Assembly: GCA_910575725.1 (NCBI GenBank)
Contig: CAJTFE010000025.1
Span: forward strand, 1 to 64,000
DNA from: Clostridia bacterium
GTDB lineage: Bacteria; Bacillota; Clostridia; Lachnospirales; Lachnospiraceae
Length of the DNA stretch: 64,000 bases
Direction: 5' to 3'
Below the pieces are notes generated by a model, which saw nothing but the letters and a program-made list of their open reading frames with translations, had not been told where the DNA came from and did no database searches. Every line of letters begins with the position of its first letter. The first letter of the stretch is position 1. Positions 24,411 to 36,200 of the stretch are shown here, piece by piece. Position numbers and translations under genes: made by a program.

Positions 24411-26303
24411 TTATCGTTCTTCATCACAGGAATGAATTTTCTCATGGCACGTTGGGCATACTGCAAGTGTTTTCCGCCTGCGTTTCCGCATAAGTTTCTC
24501 CCACTCACTGTTACCCTTAAGACTTTTCAGCTTTTTTACCTGATGAATTTCCAAGTCTGTACAATAACCGCCACATAACTCACACGTTTTGGTTTTCAAC
24601 TTCCTTGCAAGGCTGTTTGGTCTGTCATACCGCTTATACTGCGGCAGTACCTCAACCTGACCCGCGATAGAATTATCCCTCTTGCCATAGCCCTGATTGT
24701 AAAATACAGAAGTCTTCTTCCCCTGCTTCGTTTCATAGCTGACTGTAAAATCTCCATTCACTACATACTTCTTTTTGATTTTGGAAACTTTTGTTTTGTA
24801 CTTGAATGCAAAAGTTTTCATCATGCTGTATTTCATTGTCCTGCCAAACTTTCCTATTACATAGGCATTGTCAGCAATACAGTAATAATTGAACAGCCCT
24901 CTGACCTTTGCATTATAATCGCTTAAAATCTCAATGTCGCTCTTATTCAGAACTTTGCCACTGTGCATGACTTTCCATTTTTCATTGCCATTTTCGTCAG
25001 ATACAATCCTGATTGCCCCATATTCAAGCAACTTTTTAATCCAGTTTTCTTTCGGCACATACAGCTTCACTACTCCGCTGAACGGTCTTGTCTTCACTCC
25101 GTCTTTTCGGCGTTTAATGCTCTCATTCCTCGATACCTTAATTCTGTAGCCAAGAAATTCAGCACACTCACTTGTATGTGTAATCTTTGTTTTCTCGTCC
25201 GAAAGCGTCAGGTTTAATTCTTCCGCAAGGAATTTCTTTACTTCTGCCTTTATGGTTTCCGCATCTTCCCTGCTTCCAATAACTCCAATCAGAAAATCGT
25301 CACAGTATCTTGTATACTGTATCTTCTTGAAGTCTGTATCCCGTGCATCATATCTGGGCAGTTTTGTATACACTGCCCTCAAATCCCTGATTTCCTTTGC
25401 ACGGCGTTTTCGTTCCTCCTCACTGATTTCGTTCCAGTCTTTGGCATATTTCTTTTTCAGGCGTTTTGCCCTGCCCCTTACACTTTCATATTCATAAGAA
25501 ACTTTACGTCTGTCACAGCTCCCTACATCAAACCGTTCTTTCAATCCCTGCATAAACTCGTCTAACTCATTCAGGTAAATATTTGCAAGTATTGGACTGC
25601 ACCCCGAACCCTGCGGAATGCCGAAATATGTTTTGTTGTATGTCCACTGTTCCATATATCCTGCTTTCAGGAATTTCCATATCAGATTCAAGAATGCTTC
25701 ATCTTCTATCCGTTTCCTCAAAATACGAATTAACACTGCATGGTCAAAACTGTCAAAACACGCTTTAATATCGCCCTCAACAAACCATTTAGCGCCTGTA
25801 AAGGTATTCCTAATCTGTGTCAGTGCTGTATGGCAGCTTCTGTTCGGTCTGAAACCGTGTGATTTTGTGGAGAAACTTCCCTCATAGATACTTTCCAGTA
25901 TCATTCTGACTACTTCCTGCACCAGCTTGTCATCAGCGGAAGAAATACCAAGCGGCCTTTTCTTATTGCCTGTTTTCTTCTTGATATACTCACGTCTTGC
26001 AGGTTTTGGCTGGTAACTCTGGTTTCGCATACTCTCTATGATTCTGTTAATCCGAGCCATGCTGATACCATCAATGGTCATGCCATCAACTCCCGGTGTC
26101 ATACTGCCTTTGTTGGCATAAATGTTTTGGTATGCCAGCAGGTAAAATTCCGGGTTGTATAAGTTCCTGTATAACCTCTGGTACTTATACGATTTTTCCT
26201 GCGATTTCTCGCCTAAGCTTTTCAATACGTTAATAGGATTTCTCAATGCCTCACGCACCTTCCTTTCTTTGTATTTTCCAAACTTACTGCTTCCCTTCGC
26301 CAT
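24411..26303 (-). CDS. Group II intron 1 reverse transcriptase/maturase
   Basis: This 630-residue intron-encoded protein has a reverse transcriptase (about 80-390) with catalytic YCDD in TRYCDDFLIG, 'GIPQGSGCSPILANI' and 'SHGFRPNRSCHTAL'. A maturase X domain (about 440-540) and a C-terminal HNH-type zinc motif (CELCGGYC ... CPTCHEKIH, about 575-625) follow. It helps the intron RNA fold and move into DNA targets. It lies in domain IV of intron 1. It is full length with no visible inactivating change, so the intron may be mobile. Confidence 0.92.
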   Translation of the reverse strand: MAKGSSKFGKYKERKVREALRNPINVLKSLGEKSQEKSYKYQRLYRNLYNPEFYLLAYQNIYANKGSMTPGVDGMTIDGISMARINRIIESMRNQSYQPKPARREYIKKKTGNKKRPLGISSADDKLVQEVVRMILESIYEGSFSTKSHGFRPNRSCHTALTQIRNTFTGAKWFVEGDIKACFDSFDHAVLIRILRKRIEDEAFLNLIWKFLKAGYMEQWTYNKTYFGIPQGSGCSPILANIYLNELDEFMQGLKERFDVGSCDRRKVSYEYESVRGRAKRLKKKYAKDWNEISEEERKRRAKEIRDLRAVYTKLPRYDARDTDFKKIQYTRYCDDFLIGVIGSREDAETIKAEVKKFLAEELNLTLSDEKTKITHTSECAEFLGYRIKVSRNESIKRRKDGVKTRPFSGVVKLYVPKENWIKKLLEYGAIRIVSDENGNEKWKVMHSGKVLNKSDIEILSDYNAKVRGLFNYYCIADNAYVIGKFGRTMKYSMMKTFAFKYKTKVSKIKKKYVVNGDFTVSYETKQGKKTSVFYNQGYGKRDNSIAGQVEVLPQYKRYDRPNSLARKLKTKTCELCGGYCTDLEIHQVKKLKSLKGNSEWEKLMRKRRRKTLAVCPTCHEKIHSCDEER

Positions 26304-26863
26304 GTGGGCGGCTTTCCCGCATCTGGTTTTACAGCTTTCCCTGTTATTTCAGGTTCCTCAGACTACTATGGAAGCTCTGTTGCCATGCCCTTTTACGGGT
26401 TTAGGCAATCTCCGTTTAGTCTAATCAAAACAATAGCTTTCCGTATTGTCGGGTACGACTTTCGCCATTTACACACTACTCATGGTTGCCCTGTCTTGAG
26501 TATTCCGCAGTTATACAAAATGGAAATACAACTGCCAAGACACTGCACGTTTCAACTCCTTTCGTGCAGGGACAAAGCTATGTCCAGGCTCTGGCTATCG
26601 TTCAGGCAATCTAGCTTTTACCCTCATATACGAATTTTCATTCTCGCAATAAAGACGCTTGTCAGGAAATTTTAATCACTTCTCTATTGCCTGCCTATAA
26701 TAGACAACAACATGCTACACTCCCTGTTTTGTTTCCAAAATCAGATAAGTTGTAGAATGATAGGCTGTGGATTTCTCCACGTTAATACTTTTACCTACTC
26801 CTTGCTAAAGGGAGTATTCTGACTAGACCTCACCGCCAATAAATTAGCGGTTTACGGACGCAC
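26304..26863 (-). ncRNA. Intron 1 ribozyme 5' domains
   Basis: The 560-bp stretch between the intron 5' end and its reverse transcriptase gene holds no protein gene. It should fold as ribozyme domains I-III. Several complementary segments are present, e.g. near 26764-26781. Confidence 0.7.
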
Positions 26864-27549
26864 CATCTTTTCTTTTATGTAGGGATTGCCCGTTGCCAGA
26901 GCTTTCACCTCGGCATAAGTGAGAGCCGCTTCGTCTATGTCCTCACAGCTTCTGACCGGGGATTTGCTCGTCATAATCTGCCCGATGAATTTTTGCTTAT
27001 TCTCGATAAGCTGCCAACTGTACGAATCGAACGTACCTTCTGTTACATACCGGAATATTTTCACCTTGTCATTCATGTTGCCCTGCCTTAAAATCCGCCC
27101 TTCCTGCTGTTCAATGTCGGACGGACGCCAGGGCACATCGAGGTGGTGTAACGCAATCAACCTGTCCTGCACGTTGGTTCCGGCACCCATTTTTGCGGTT
27201 GAGCCTAACAAAAAACGAACCTGCCCGCTTCTTACCTTTGCGAACAGCTCCGCTTTCCTTGTTTCCGTATTGGCGTTATGGATAAAAGCTATCTCATTCT
27301 CCGGCACTCCTTTCGCCATGAGCTTATCCCTGATGTCCTCATATACATTAAATGTCCCATCTCCCTTCGGTGTGGATAAATCGCAGAAGATAAGCTGCGC
27401 CGATTTCTGCTCTTTTGTATGCTCCCAAATCTCAAACGCCTTCTCCACACAGGTTGTGGCTTTGGAGTTTTCTTCATCGGGAAGCATATCATTGATGAGC
27501 CGCTGGTCTAACGCTAACTTTCTTCCATCGTTGGTTATCTTTAATACCG
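26864..27549 (-). CDS. Helicase-methylase, exon 2 (helicase C domain)
   Basis: This exon of about 228 codons encodes the second RecA-like half of the SNF2 helicase: [15 protein letters not shown], '[16 protein letters not shown]', [13 protein letters not shown] (motif V) and the arginine-finger motif EGRILRQGN (motif VI). It ends GNPYIKEKM at the intron 1 boundary. It is enclosed by two introns and has no start codon of its own. The exact first base depends on the intron 2 end (27549 or 27543 are the options). Confidence 0.83.
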
Positions 27550-27646
27550 ATAGGTAACGGTCTGAACTGGCTTTACAGTTCTCGCCGCTTTCCCCCGGTT
27601 CGCACCGTGCATGACAGTTTCCCATCACACGGCGCTCCATCAATAA

Positions 27647-29557
27647 TTAGATTGCAATAGTATTATCCAAAGAACTTATTTCTGTGTTTCCAGCTAGGTT
27701 TCTCAACTCATTCAGTTTGCGTAAATCTATGGTGTCTTTGTATTCGGAAATATACTGTGATATTGTGTACTGCTTTGTCGCATGGATTAGCCTATGGATG
27801 TCCTCATGCACGATTACCAGATTTCTATATTCATCTGTACCGCCTTGACAGCGTGGGGTTTTATGGTGGCAGTGGATGTCGCTGTATTCCAGTTTTATCC
27901 CTGTTACTGCACATTTCCCATACTGCCCGGCATAAAGTGAAATCCTGTTGTCCGCATACTGTATGCTCCTGTTGCTGACAGGGTTCTGCATGAGTTTCAA
28001 CAGCGTAAAGGTGTCTATCCCTAAATTATTGTGGATTTCAGCACGCCCTTCGGCTGTGTATTTATTGACAGACTTTTTCTTACACTTAGGGATTTTGTTC
28101 TGTACATACCCAACCGGGGCTACTGCATAGCCGCTTATAAATCGGATTTGCTCGCTTTTCCCATAGTTCATTTTCACAGCTTTTGATATGTTTGGCACTC
28201 TCTTTTTCCGCTTTTTATAATACTTAACGGATTTAAAATTTTTCCTCATACGATTTTTGAATACAGCCGTTGCCTGGAATGCTATCTTTCGGCAGTCAAG
28301 GCATATCCGGGTAGCTATTTTATAATAATTGTGTATGCCCATGACTTTTGAATTGTAGTTTTGTATCATCTTATACTGCTCTTTGCCACTGTCCGGCTTC
28401 TGTATGCGCTTTATCTGCTCCACCAGCTTCTTTGCCGCCTTTTTCACAGCCTTGTCGCTCATACTGCTGACAACAGTGTATTTATTCCTTTTCCGATGAA
28501 CCTTTAACTTAAATCCAAGAAAGTCCGAATAGTGTTTCCGCAAGTTTACTATCTTTGATTTTTCGGGTGAGATGTCCAGTTTCAGCCGTTCTTTCAGCCA
28601 GCCTTTCACCGCATGGAATGTCCTGACGGCGGCGTCATAACTCCTGCAAAAGATTTTGAAGTCATCCGCATACCGCACAATCCGCATTTCCTTTACATTG
28701 GTTTTCTTTAATGCTTCCATTGCGCCGCTCCTGCTGACCGTGCCGTTTTTGGTGGTGGTTGTGTAGTATTCATACCTTGTCGGCATGTTTTCCCAGTTGC
28801 TGCTGACCCACCAGTCCAGCTCATTCAGCACAATATTGGACAGCAGCGGCGACAAAATACCGCCCTGTGGTGTTCCTTTCGTTGGATAACAGACGGTCTT
28901 GTCCGGCATTTTGACCGGGGCTTTTAACATCTTCCTTATAATCACTAATAACTGCCTGTCCTGTATTCCCATTGTCCAAATCTGTTTTAACAGCTTTGAG
29001 TGGTTGACGTTATCGAAAAATCCCTGTATGTCTATATCCACACAGTAATGCAGGTTGGATAACTGCATATTCCTGTGCGTCTGGGCGATAGCATGTTCCA
29101 CACTCCTGTTTGGGCGGAACCCATAGCTGTGTTCATAAAACTTTGCTTCACAGATTGGCTCCAAAACCTGCAAGATACATTGCTGTATCAGGCGGTCATA
29201 CATTGTGGGGATTCCAAGCGGCCTTGTTTTGTCGCTCCCTTCTTTTGGGATTTCTACCCTTTTTACTGCTTTTGGCTGGTAATCCTTAAATTTACGCTGG
29301 ATAATCTGCACGAACTCGCTTACTTCGATTCGCTCAATATCTTTGATATTCATATCGTCTGTACCATACGTTTTACTCCCGGCATTGTCTTTGATGTTCC
29401 TATACGCAAGTTTTATATTGTTTTCACAAGTGATATACTGCATTAGGTTCCTGAATTTCCCGCCGTCTTTGCTCTTTTGGTACAGCCCGTCATAAATATC
29501 CTGCATATCGTAGTATTCGTTGTGCCTTAGCTTCTTGTTTTTCAGTTTCTTTGTCAT
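27647..29557 (-). CDS. Group II intron 2 reverse transcriptase/maturase
   Basis: This 636-residue protein has a reverse transcriptase with YADD in IVRYADDFKIF, 'GTPQGGILSPLLSNI' and 'SYGFRPNRSVEHAI', a maturase domain and a C-terminal HNH endonuclease (CAVTG ... HCHHKTPRCQGG ... HEDIHRLIH, about 555-610). AAAGGAG lies upstream of the ATG at 29557. It lies in domain IV of intron 2. It belongs to a different lineage from the intron 1 protein. It is apparently intact. Confidence 0.92.
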   Translation of the reverse strand: MTKKLKNKKLRHNEYYDMQDIYDGLYQKSKDGGKFRNLMQYITCENNIKLAYRNIKDNAGSKTYGTDDMNIKDIERIEVSEFVQIIQRKFKDYQPKAVKRVEIPKEGSDKTRPLGIPTMYDRLIQQCILQVLEPICEAKFYEHSYGFRPNRSVEHAIAQTHRNMQLSNLHYCVDIDIQGFFDNVNHSKLLKQIWTMGIQDRQLLVIIRKMLKAPVKMPDKTVCYPTKGTPQGGILSPLLSNIVLNELDWWVSSNWENMPTRYEYYTTTTKNGTVSRSGAMEALKKTNVKEMRIVRYADDFKIFCRSYDAAVRTFHAVKGWLKERLKLDISPEKSKIVNLRKHYSDFLGFKLKVHRKRNKYTVVSSMSDKAVKKAAKKLVEQIKRIQKPDSGKEQYKMIQNYNSKVMGIHNYYKIATRICLDCRKIAFQATAVFKNRMRKNFKSVKYYKKRKKRVPNISKAVKMNYGKSEQIRFISGYAVAPVGYVQNKIPKCKKKSVNKYTAEGRAEIHNNLGIDTFTLLKLMQNPVSNRSIQYADNRISLYAGQYGKCAVTGIKLEYSDIHCHHKTPRCQGGTDEYRNLVIVHEDIHRLIHATKQYTISQYISEYKDTIDLRKLNELRNLAGNTEISSLDNTIAI

Positions 29558-30235
29558 AGAACATCACTCCTTTCGGAGCAAACTTTTTGTCTTGCTCGAA
29601 CCTATGGTGATAATTCCTATTGCAAATCTGACTACTGACTGGAGGCTATCCCTCCTCACGCCTTATTATTGCGTGTATCATCAGTACTGTGCCTCCACTT
29701 TCATCACCCGCAAAGACGCTTATATGATTCGTCATCACCACCTGCAAATGGGCAGGTGTCGGGTAACTTACTACGTTCCGATAATCTTATCCCAATCCCT
29801 GAAAAAAAAACTTCAAGGATTTCAATATAGTTTTAGGTTCTGCTTTAAGCCTGCCAGCTTGATGCCACCTGTAACGGCATAAGGTATTTCATAACATGCA
29901 CTTTTACTTTACCTCACTGGCTCCACGCCCGTGGAATAGACATTTCTATCTATGCGACATATAGACTTGTACGTTCGCAGATATGTCAGTCTTTTCAGAC
30001 ATTCTAACCATGACTATATATAGACCTCCGACCTGTCATATACAGCCGGCACCTCTGCCGGCCTTTCCACAGCTCTGCCTGTTTGGGTATACTTCAGCCG
30101 TCCTCTCCGTGCTGTGAGCCGTGAACTTTATCCACTCGCCCAACGGGGTATTAAGGGAAGCGTTTCAAGGCGTTACCCTGTCATTCCACTTCTCAGATTA
30201 TCAGTTATCCTGATGTGCTTTTAACTACTGCACAC
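29558..30235 (-). ncRNA. Intron 2 ribozyme 5' domains
   Basis: This 678-bp stretch holds no protein gene. It is the structured 5' part of intron 2 with many complementary segments, including the GGCCGGCAGAGGTGCCGGC hairpin near 30050. Confidence 0.7.
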
Positions 30236-33200
30236 CAGTCACAGCTTTTGTCACGTTTTCCTCGTGGTTTGTAGCTGTAACGTATCGCTCACGCATATTG
30301 TCGATGTTCGGCTGCACTTTCCTGTCCCTGACTGCCTCCGCCCTGTCCGCAAGGGACTGAACCATGTCCTGCTGGTACTCGCTCGGCTTTAACACAATAT
30401 TTTCATAATCCGCTTCCGGCACAGGCAGCTTTAACATATCCGGTGTCTGAATGTCGGCACTCTCCTTAAATAACGCAATCAGCTCTGGAAGATTGAAAAA
30501 CTTCGCAAATCTCGTCTTTGCCCGGTATCCAGTACCCTCCGGCGCAAGTTCTATGGCTGTCTGAGTTTCCCCGAATGATGCCGCCCAACTGTCAAAATGC
30601 CCTAACCCCAACCGCTGTAAGGTGTTGTACTGGAGATAACGCATATTGGTGTATAATTCCGTCATGCTATTTGAGATTGGCGTACCCGTCGCAAATGTGA
30701 TGCCCTTCCCTCCGGTCAGTTCGTCCATGTACTGGCACTTGGCAAACATATCCGAGGATTTCTGCGCTTCCGTCTGTGCGATGCCCGCCACGTTCCGCAT
30801 TTTTGTGTATAAAAAGAGGTTCTTATAATTATGGCTCTCGTCCACAAACAGCCGATCCACGCCCAACTGTTCAAAGGTCACAACATTGTCCTTCCGGCTG
30901 GAATCATTTAACCGGCTCAACCTTGCGGACAGTGATTTCTTTGTTTTTTCCATCTGTTTAATGGAGTATCGCTCTCCATTTTCCGCTTTGAGCGCTTCGA
31001 TTGCCATTTCAACTTCCGTTATCTGCCTTTCAATCATCGCCATCTGTCTTTCGGTGGAAAGCGGGATTTTCTCGAATTGAGAATGTCCGATAATCACAGC
31101 GTCGTAATCCCCGGTTGCGATTCTGGAGCAGAACTTTTTCCGGTTGGCGGGTTCAAAATCTTTCTTGGTTGCCGCTAAGATATTCGCACCCGGATACAGG
31201 CGCAGAAAGTCACTCGCCCACTGCTCCGTCAGGTGGTTCGGCACAACAAATAAACTCTTTTGACACAATCCTAATCTTTTACTTTCCATTGCTGCCGCAA
31301 TCATTTCAAAGGTCTTGCCTGCCCCCACGCAATGGGCAAGCAGCGTATTGTCCCCGTATAACTGATGCGCCACAGCGTTAAGCTGGTGCGGTCTGAGTAC
31401 AATGTCCGGTGTCATGCCGGGGAATTTTAAGTGCGAACCGTCATATTCCCTCGGTCTGGTGGAGTTGAAAAGCTCGTTATACTTTGCACATAAATCCTGC
31501 CTGCGCTCCGGATCACGAAACACCCAGTCCTTAAAGGCTTCCCGGATTGCTTCCTGCTTCTGGCTTGCAAGCATGGTTTCCTTTTTGTTGAGGACTCTTT
31601 TTTCTTTCCCGTCCTCTGTCACAATGTCAAAAATACGGGTGTCACGCAGATTTAAGGAATCCTCTAAAATCCGATATGCGTTTGCCCGCCCTGTTCCGTA
31701 GGTCATATTGACAAGTGCGTTTCCCCTGTCCGCATTTTTCCCCTTCACGTTCCACTGCCCGGTCACGCCTGAATACTGTATGCCCATTGTCTTACGTTCA
31801 AGCAGGTATCCCGGCGTTTCAAAGGTTTCACGCATGAAGTCCTCAATATATTTTGTGGAAATCCATGTTGCGCCGATACGCACCTCAATCTCCGATGCGT
31901 CAAGCTCCTTCGGCTGTACGCTTTCCAGTGAGGACACGTTAATGGCATATTCCGGGTGGTTTTCTGCAAAGGTTCTCGCCACTGACAGCTTCTCCCGCAC
32001 GTTCCCGCTTAAATACTCGTCTGCGGTTTCCCATTCCTCTGTGACCGGGTTCTGGAAGATTACCCCGGCAAGCTCCTTTGTGATTTCCTCCACGCTCTTG
32101 TCCGCAAGCTCCGACATATAGGCTAAATCCACGCCCGCCTTCTCGCTAAGCGATACCGCCAGCGCTTCACTGGCTGTGTCCACGCTCGTCACAACTTCCT
32201 GCTTTTTAATGGTACGCTTCGTGAACATATCCGCTTTTCCAATGAAGTTCCCCTCATCGTCCAGATTTTCAAGGGAACATAACAGGCAGTAGCTGGAATC
32301 CTGATTGAACGCCCTTTTATTGGTCTGTGAACTGATAAGACCGAATTTCTTGGAGAAATCATCGTATAACTGATTCAACTCCGTCTGTTTGTTTTTAATC
32401 ATTTCATCCGGGTATTCTTCCAACTGGAAGTTTATCAGTTCCTGCGTACAGTCCCGGATTGCCACCATGCCCTTCATGCGCTGCTCCGCTTTCTCCGAAA
32501 CGTCCACAGGCTTCATAATGGAATTTTCCCGGTAATACACTTTATCGTCCACTACGGTATAACTGTAATTCTTCACGTCCGGATCGGCGGGTATGTTCTC
32601 CCTTGCCAGCTCATCATCAATCTCATTGAAATCCGCCTGCTCGATGCTGCCCTCCACATAAGAGAGCGCATGTTTAAGCTGCGCCGACAGGGGAAGGGAC
32701 GTGTCCGGCAGACAGGCGCTTTCCATGCCATGCGCCCCGGAAACCATCTCCATTTTTCCGAGTACCATTTCCGGGTGGTCTGCGAAATACTGGTTTATCA
32801 CGATACCGTCTTTTTCCGTCAGATGCACCCAGTCCGGTTCAATATCTAACACCCGGTCACGCTTCTTTAAAAATAAAATATCCGAAGTGACCTCCGTACC
32901 CGCATTTTCCTTAAACGCTGTGTTCGGAAGCCTGACCGCCCCCAATAGTTCCGCCCGCTGTGCAAGGTATTTCCGCACTTCCGGGTTTTTCTTATCCATA
33001 GTCCCCTTTGAAGTGACAAAGGCAACGATGCCGCCCGGACGTACTTTATCCAAAGTCTTTGCGAAAAAATAATCGTGTATGAGGAAGTTATGCTTGTCAT
33101 ACTGTCTGTCAGACACTTTATACTGTCCGAAAGGCACATTTCCCACCGCCACGTCAAAAAAGTCATTAGGATAGGTGGTATTCTCAAAGCCTGTGATTTG

Positions 33201-36200
33201 AATGTCCGCATGAGGGTAGAGCTGTTTTGCGATACGCCCGGTTATCCCGTCAAGCTCCGCCCCGTAGAGCCTGCTCCCCGCCATTTCCTCCGGCAGACAG
33301 CCATAAAAATTCCCGATGCCTGCGGCGGGATCTAACACATTACCTTTTGTAAATCCCATTTTCCCCACTGCGTCATAGATTGCCTGAATGATGACCGGGC
33401 TTGTGTAGTGGGCATTTAACGTGCTTTCCCTTGCGGAAGCGTATTCCTCCGGGGATAACAGGCTCTTTAATTCCTGATACTCATTCGCCCAGTTCGCTTT
33501 GGAAGAATCAAAGGCATCGGCAAGACCGCCCCAACCCACATATTTTGCTAAGACTTCCTGTTCCTCCGGTGTGGCAGTGCGGCGTTCACTTTCAATCTTT
33601 TCAAGGGTTCGTATGGCTTCCACGTTCTGCCGGAATTTCTCTTTCGGCGCAAATCCTTTCCCAGTATTCTCTGCTTCATTGAAAGAAATGCGGTAATTGA
33701 CTGCGCCTGTTTTATCAATCTCCGGCTGTTTTTGTGATGCTTTTTCCGGCTCTGGCGAATTGCCCCCGGTCAGCGTTTCCACATCGCCCATGACCTGCTG
33801 GATAAACGGGCTGTTTTCCAAAGCATTTTCATCTACAACCTGCCCGTCCACAATGCCTGCTTTTTCCAGACCTTCCCGGACAGCCTGAGTGTCAATGTCG
33901 GGAAAATCATCTTTTATAGCAACATCTTTTGTGCCTGAAATATTTTCCGTTCCCGGCTGTTCTGTTTCCTCTGTAACCTTTTCCGGCTCTGGCGCAATAT
34001 CTTTTGTTTCTTTCTGCCCTGTTTCCTGTAAATTCTCTGTCTGTAAACCTTCATTGAGCTTATGGCAGAAAACATCCGCTTCCTCCGGTGTGTCAAATGT
34101 CGGCACTGTGCCATCGCCTGTTACATAATAATCCTGCGTTTCGCTGTCCCACACCGCATAAGGCTCTGTAAAGGCATCCGAAGTTTCCGTAACCGTAAAA
34201 CGTGTTGTTTCTTCCTGTTCTGGTTCTTCTGTAAGGTTTTCCGGCTCGGCATCCGGGAGAGGTTCTTCCTTCTTTTCTTCTGACAGCTCTGCTTCAGAAA
34301 CTTCCGCAGCGTGTCCTTCCCTCTGCTGTTTTGGCTCGCTCTCATAACGTGCCGCATACTTCTGAGCCTCCTTCAGCAGAGCATCCATTTCCACCGCTTT
34401 TTCCGTATTGCCGCTTAATGACTGCATCAGGACATAATCAGTAGCTTCTAAAAACAGAGTATCATAGACCGCCTTGCCCTCTAAACTCCTGCTGTCATCC
34501 TCTATGGCAACCGCCCCGGTATCCTCATTCCAGCCGACCACATCTTTCATAGAAAGCGCACCGCAGATTTTTACCACAGCGGACATCTCCGCAAGCCTTT
34601 CCATCAGCGCTTTTTCATTGTCGCTGGCTTTATTTTCCGGTTCGGGACTTTTGGATTTTTCCCCGGAAATTTCCGCTTCCTGTTCCGGTACAGCAATTTT
34701 TTCCGGCTCCCTGTCACGCTCTATGTACCGCCTTGTCTGGTTTGTAAAACCGTCCAGCACAGCCGGGTGGGACGTGACGAGGTAATCCCTGGTCTGCCAG
34801 TCAGCGGAAGGGACAAGGCTTTTTGCCCACTCCTTATTGTCGGGGGAAAACCGCCCGTCATGGGATAAGTGCATGATTGTGTTTGCAAGGACGATTTCCA
34901 CACGTTCCTTCCCATACTGCCGGATAACGCCCTCTGCAGTATCCCCCGGAAGGGTGTAACCGTCAAATTTCTCCGCAATCGCTTTTTCTATGGCATCTTT
35001 ACATTCTACCCGGACACCATGCTCCAGCTTTTCCTGCTCCCGGCGCATGGCTTCCTCCGCCTGCTCTTTTTTGTACTGTGCAAAGGCTTCCTTTCCCTTC
35101 GGCGTAAGGTATTTATCCGCATTGACAAGCTCCCTGATGCGCTTCTCCACCACGTTCCATTTTAAAAGCACTTTTGCGTATGGATCGCCTATCCTGCCTT
35201 TCCCCAGTTTGATTCCTTTGGAATCGTGCCATTCATCGCTCCGGTCTGAACCGATTAGGGCGGGAGAACCGCCGCCCGTCCCGTACTCATTTTTAAGGAA
35301 GGCAATATTTTCTTTCTTATCATGCCCTTCCATAAAATACTCATAGATACGGAACTGCCCATGATGATAGTTGCTGCCGCCTGTCAGACGCTCATCTATC
35401 TCATCCTGTGTAATAAAATCCTCATGCAGCACCTCCACGCTGTCCTGTACCGGGTATTCCGTTTTCTCTGTACTCAAATCCGCAATCTCTGAAAGCAGAT
35501 GCTCTGGCTTTTTCACATACCGCCACCTGATCTGCTTTTCCCCGGCTTCAATCTGCTCTTTTGCGCGGGAAAGCTCCCCGGCGATGACATCACGCCCCTC
35601 CTGCGTGGATAAAAGCTCGCACAGGATTGTCATGCTCTCCGGGTGGTTGTGGCTTTTAATCGGTATGCTCTCCGGCGCTTCCCCGATACCGTCCCAAAAG
35701 AAATTGAACAGGTCATTTGACACCCTCTGACGTTCCACCGCATCCACAAGGAACACTTCATTTGCGCCCATGTAAGAGCCACTCTCCACCATAGAACGGA
35801 CAACGCCCTCTATCTCCTGCCAGTCCATTAACGCAACCGGGTTTTCTTTTGCGGACATCCCGTAGCCGATGCTCATGCCGGATTCATTGAACCAAACGGA
35901 AATGGGATTGCTGCCGAAGTCAAAGCCTTTCCCGGTAGTTCCATATTCATTTTTCAGAAACTCCGCCATTTCCTCCGGCGTTTTGCCTTGCTGGTACTTG
36001 GCGTAAATGCGGCTCCTGCTGTTATCCCGTCCACCCCCTGTCCGTAAAATGGCTTCAAGCTGCTCCTGCGGCAGAGAAAAAGCGGCGGGCATGGTATAGT
36101 TCTCTCCTGCCTGCGCCGCTTCTATCGTGCCGATCTGTTCCTCTATGGTGGGGAATAAACTAAGCTGCTGGTAAACCTCCGTTTCCTTTGGTTCTTCCCA

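Larger units (their letters stand above)
24311..26863 (-). mobile_element. Group II intron 1
   Basis: This 2553-bp intron sits on the minus strand. The 5' end is GTGCG at 26863, directly after the codon ATG of exon 2. The 3' end is TTACCTCAT at 24311, before GATTTAGAT of exon 3. Domain V is recognisable at about 24363-24396, starting GAGCCGTAT and ending GTACGGTTT. Domains I-IV precede the encoded reverse transcriptase. Splicing restores the reading frame exactly. The 3' side domain VI ends with the usual TTACCT motif. Confidence 0.87.
27550..30235 (-). mobile_element. Group II intron 2
   Basis: This intron of about 2686 bp has 5' end GTGTG at 30235 (fits GUGYG). Domain V is at about 27604-27637 (GAGCGCCGTG ... 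CACGGTGC), and the 3' end is near TTACCTAT at 27550. The last 7 exon bases (GTGACTG) can pair with TAGTCAT in the intron near 30015, a likely EBS1-IBS1 contact with one or two G-U pairs. It is unrelated in sequence to intron 1, so it is a separate insertion event. Confidence 0.83.

Noticed and set aside
24311-24508. Start of a separate gene covering 23399-24508
   Set aside because: The first 66 codons of that frame fall in intron 1 domains IV-VI. The true coding part starts at 24310 and is exon 3 of the helicase.
27550-27643. Start codon for exon 2 of the helicase at 27643
   Set aside because: This stretch is domain V/VI of intron 2; the frame is open through it by chance.
24411-29557. Retron or phage-defence reverse transcriptases
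   Set aside because: Both reverse transcriptases carry maturase and HNH parts, lie inside ribozyme sequences with domain V, and have matching exon boundaries. They are group II intron proteins.
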